Below are positions 4,560 through 5,747 of a DNA stretch of 5,747 bases, piece after piece. This stretch comes from a bacterium. Its GTDB lineage: Bacteria > Bacteroidota > Ignavibacteria > Kapaibacteriales > UBA961. The stretch lies in contig JALHLL010000214.1 in NCBI GenBank assembly GCA_022844575.1, forward strand, positions 1 through 5,747. The letters are read 5' to 3'. The notes under the pieces were generated by a model that was given only the letters and a program-made list of their open reading frames with translations, did not search any database and was not told the DNA's origin. A program made the position numbers and the translations under genes. Each line of letters begins with the position of its first letter. Position 1 is the stretch's first letter.

Positions 4560-5747
4560 TTAGGCATTAATTTTTTCTTCGTTATTTATATTTTCTGGTA
4601 GTGAGGATTTGAATTCAGCAAATCTGATTCTCTTAAATCCAGACAATGGAAAATTTGAAAATAGATAAACCATTACGTTTTCTCTGATTGCTCTTGCTCT
4701 CCCACACGCTTGAATTAATTGACTTTCAATTTTATAGAATTGGACTTTCCTTAAACCGTCGTGTTTGAATGTGTAAAAATCAAATCTCAAGTTTTGATGT
4801 TCGCATCGTATTCTTTCAAGGTTCAAATCATCACTTGAAAATTTAATTCCAAAAGCGGTTGCCAACAATGCGTATGTTGCAATAGGAAGATGTGGAGTTC
4901 CTACTACTGCAATATCCTGGCCTTTGAGTTCATCATAACCTTCTGATGTTTCCAAATATAAATTGGCTGGGTTTATAAACTTTGATCTATACTTTTTGAA
5001 AGTAATCACTGGCATTTCACCAATAAAATCCCTAACAGTATCAATATATTCACAGTTAACCTTTCTATCCATCCAAGACCTGCTAAAAGCCTTATCATAA
5101 ACCTGTACCAAATTTCCTACCTGAACGACATTAGATAATTCGCACCATTTGACACCCTCAAAAACATATTCATAAATTTCTTTTTCTGCGGTTGCTGATA
5201 ATACAATGATTTTTTTATCATCTGGGAGGCAATGTCTCTTGATGTAGTAGATAATCTTTTCGCCTTTGGGGTCATCCTCATCTACTAAATCGACGTAAAA
5301 GTATTTGCTGTTAAAAAGGCCAATTATTTCTCCATCTAAACGTATTTCCCTTTTTAAGATAATTTCCTCAATTTTTTTTATGGTTTCAGCAGTAAGCATT
5401 TCTTCCAAAGTTTCTGCGTCGGTAATTTTCAACATGAAATCATCATTTATCGCCTTATTAAGTTCTTCTAATGCGACCTCATTATCTAATTTGTTTATTA
5501 CCACCCTCAAGTCCTTACTTGTTGTAGATTTAACCTCAAATAATGTTGGGATGATGTCTTCATCAATGATATACGTTGAATGATTCGGAAACTTGGTATA
5601 TAAAATTTTTTTATGTGTAGTTAGAACTGGTAAAGTTGAGTTTTGGCATTCTTTAATTTTTTTAAAATACCCATCCAACTCTTTTTCAACTCCTTGCAGT
5701 TCCGATAAACTGACGTGAAAATTTGATCTTACATCACCCTTGGTGAC
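4560..5747 (-). CDS. Superfamily 2 helicase, C-terminal portion (5' partial, runs off the right edge)
   Basis: The frame is open from the window edge (first codon 5745-5747) to TAA at 4560-4562, giving 395 visible residues. The TTG at 5676-5678 is an internal Leu codon. Helicase landmarks in order are VLTTHKKILY (motif Ia/Ib-like, visible residues 41-50), Walker B DEDI (bases 5553-5564), motif III SAT in IIVLSAT (5190-5198), a VVGTPHLP segment in the second RecA domain, and motif VI QACGRAR (4692-4712) followed by VMVYLFSNFPL. The Walker A P-loop must lie upstream. About 118 residues separate DEDI from SAT, far more than in DEAD-box proteins. An insertion there recalls the Arch domain of XPD/DinG helicases, but family membership is not shown. 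Motif VI has Arg at positions 5 and 7 rather than 5 and 8. Context beside an excisionase-like gene suggests a replication helicase, or the helicase half of a primase-helicase, of an integrated element. Confidence 0.7.
   Translation of the reverse strand, partial: VTKGDVRSNFHVSLSELQGVEKELDGYFKKIKECQNSTLPVLTTHKKILYTKFPNHSTYIIDEDIIPTLFEVKSTTSKDLRVVINKLDNEVALEELNKAINDDFMLKITDAETLEEMLTAETIKKIEEIILKREIRLDGEIIGLFNSKYFYVDLVDEDDPKGEKIIYYIKRHCLPDDKKIIVLSATAEKEIYEYVFEGVKWCELSNVVQVGNLVQVYDKAFSRSWMDRKVNCEYIDTVRDFIGEMPVITFKKYRSKFINPANLYLETSEGYDELKGQDIAVVGTPHLPIATYALLATAFGIKFSSDDLNLERIRCEHQNLRFDFYTFKHDGLRKVQFYKIESQLIQACGRARAIRENVMVYLFSNFPLSGFKRIRFAEFKSSLPENINNEEKINA

Noticed and set aside
5305..5583. 92-codon plus-strand open frame inside the helicase gene
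   Set aside because: It is a Ser/Ile/Leu-rich antisense shadow of the helicase insert region.

Overview
The window looks like accessory (defence and mobile-element) DNA from a member of the Bacteroidota. This is inferred from the AT-rich base composition, the weak or absent Shine-Dalgarno sequences before most starts, one perfect match to the Bacteroidota -7 promoter element (TAnnTTTG, at 1112-1119), and a small excisionase-type helix-turn-helix gene of a kind common in Bacteroidota integrative elements. No rRNA, tRNA, CRISPR array or complete insertion sequence is visible.

Layout: (1) 1-993, plus strand, fairly GC-rich: the last 80 codons of a type I restriction HsdR subunit, followed after 4 bases by a YgjP/DUF45-type zinc metallopeptidase. 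This pair is a common tail of type I restriction operons. (2) 1170-2108, plus strand, very AT-rich: a single-pass membrane protein with an N-terminal helical domain resembling effector-associated domain 11 (EAD11), an alpha/beta domain, one transmembrane helix and a beta-rich C-terminal domain predicted to be outside the cytoplasm. (3) 2109-2377: non-coding stretch with hairpins. (4) 2378-3965, plus strand: two genes 46 bases apart. The first resembles the uracil-DNA-glycosylase superfamily. The second belongs to a conserved family of unknown function carrying the motif GFYLASWGMYRGSS. Both starts are preceded by the same 10-base string CCTCAATATA, itself preceded by a potential hairpin. (5) 3970-3994: an inverted repeat between convergent genes, probably a terminator. 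(6) 4033-5747, minus strand: a HTH_17/excisionase-like protein and the C-terminal part of a superfamily 2 helicase that runs off the right edge, likely one end of an integrated element.

Working picture (inference): a type I restriction-modification operon carries two extra cargo units inserted downstream, an EAD-type conflict protein and a candidate DNA-repair-like gene pair, and then abuts a mobile element of opposite orientation. The most interesting parts are the EAD11 membrane protein, whose effector partner is not in the window, and the UDG-like/GFYLASWGMYRGSS pair with its shared leader sequence.
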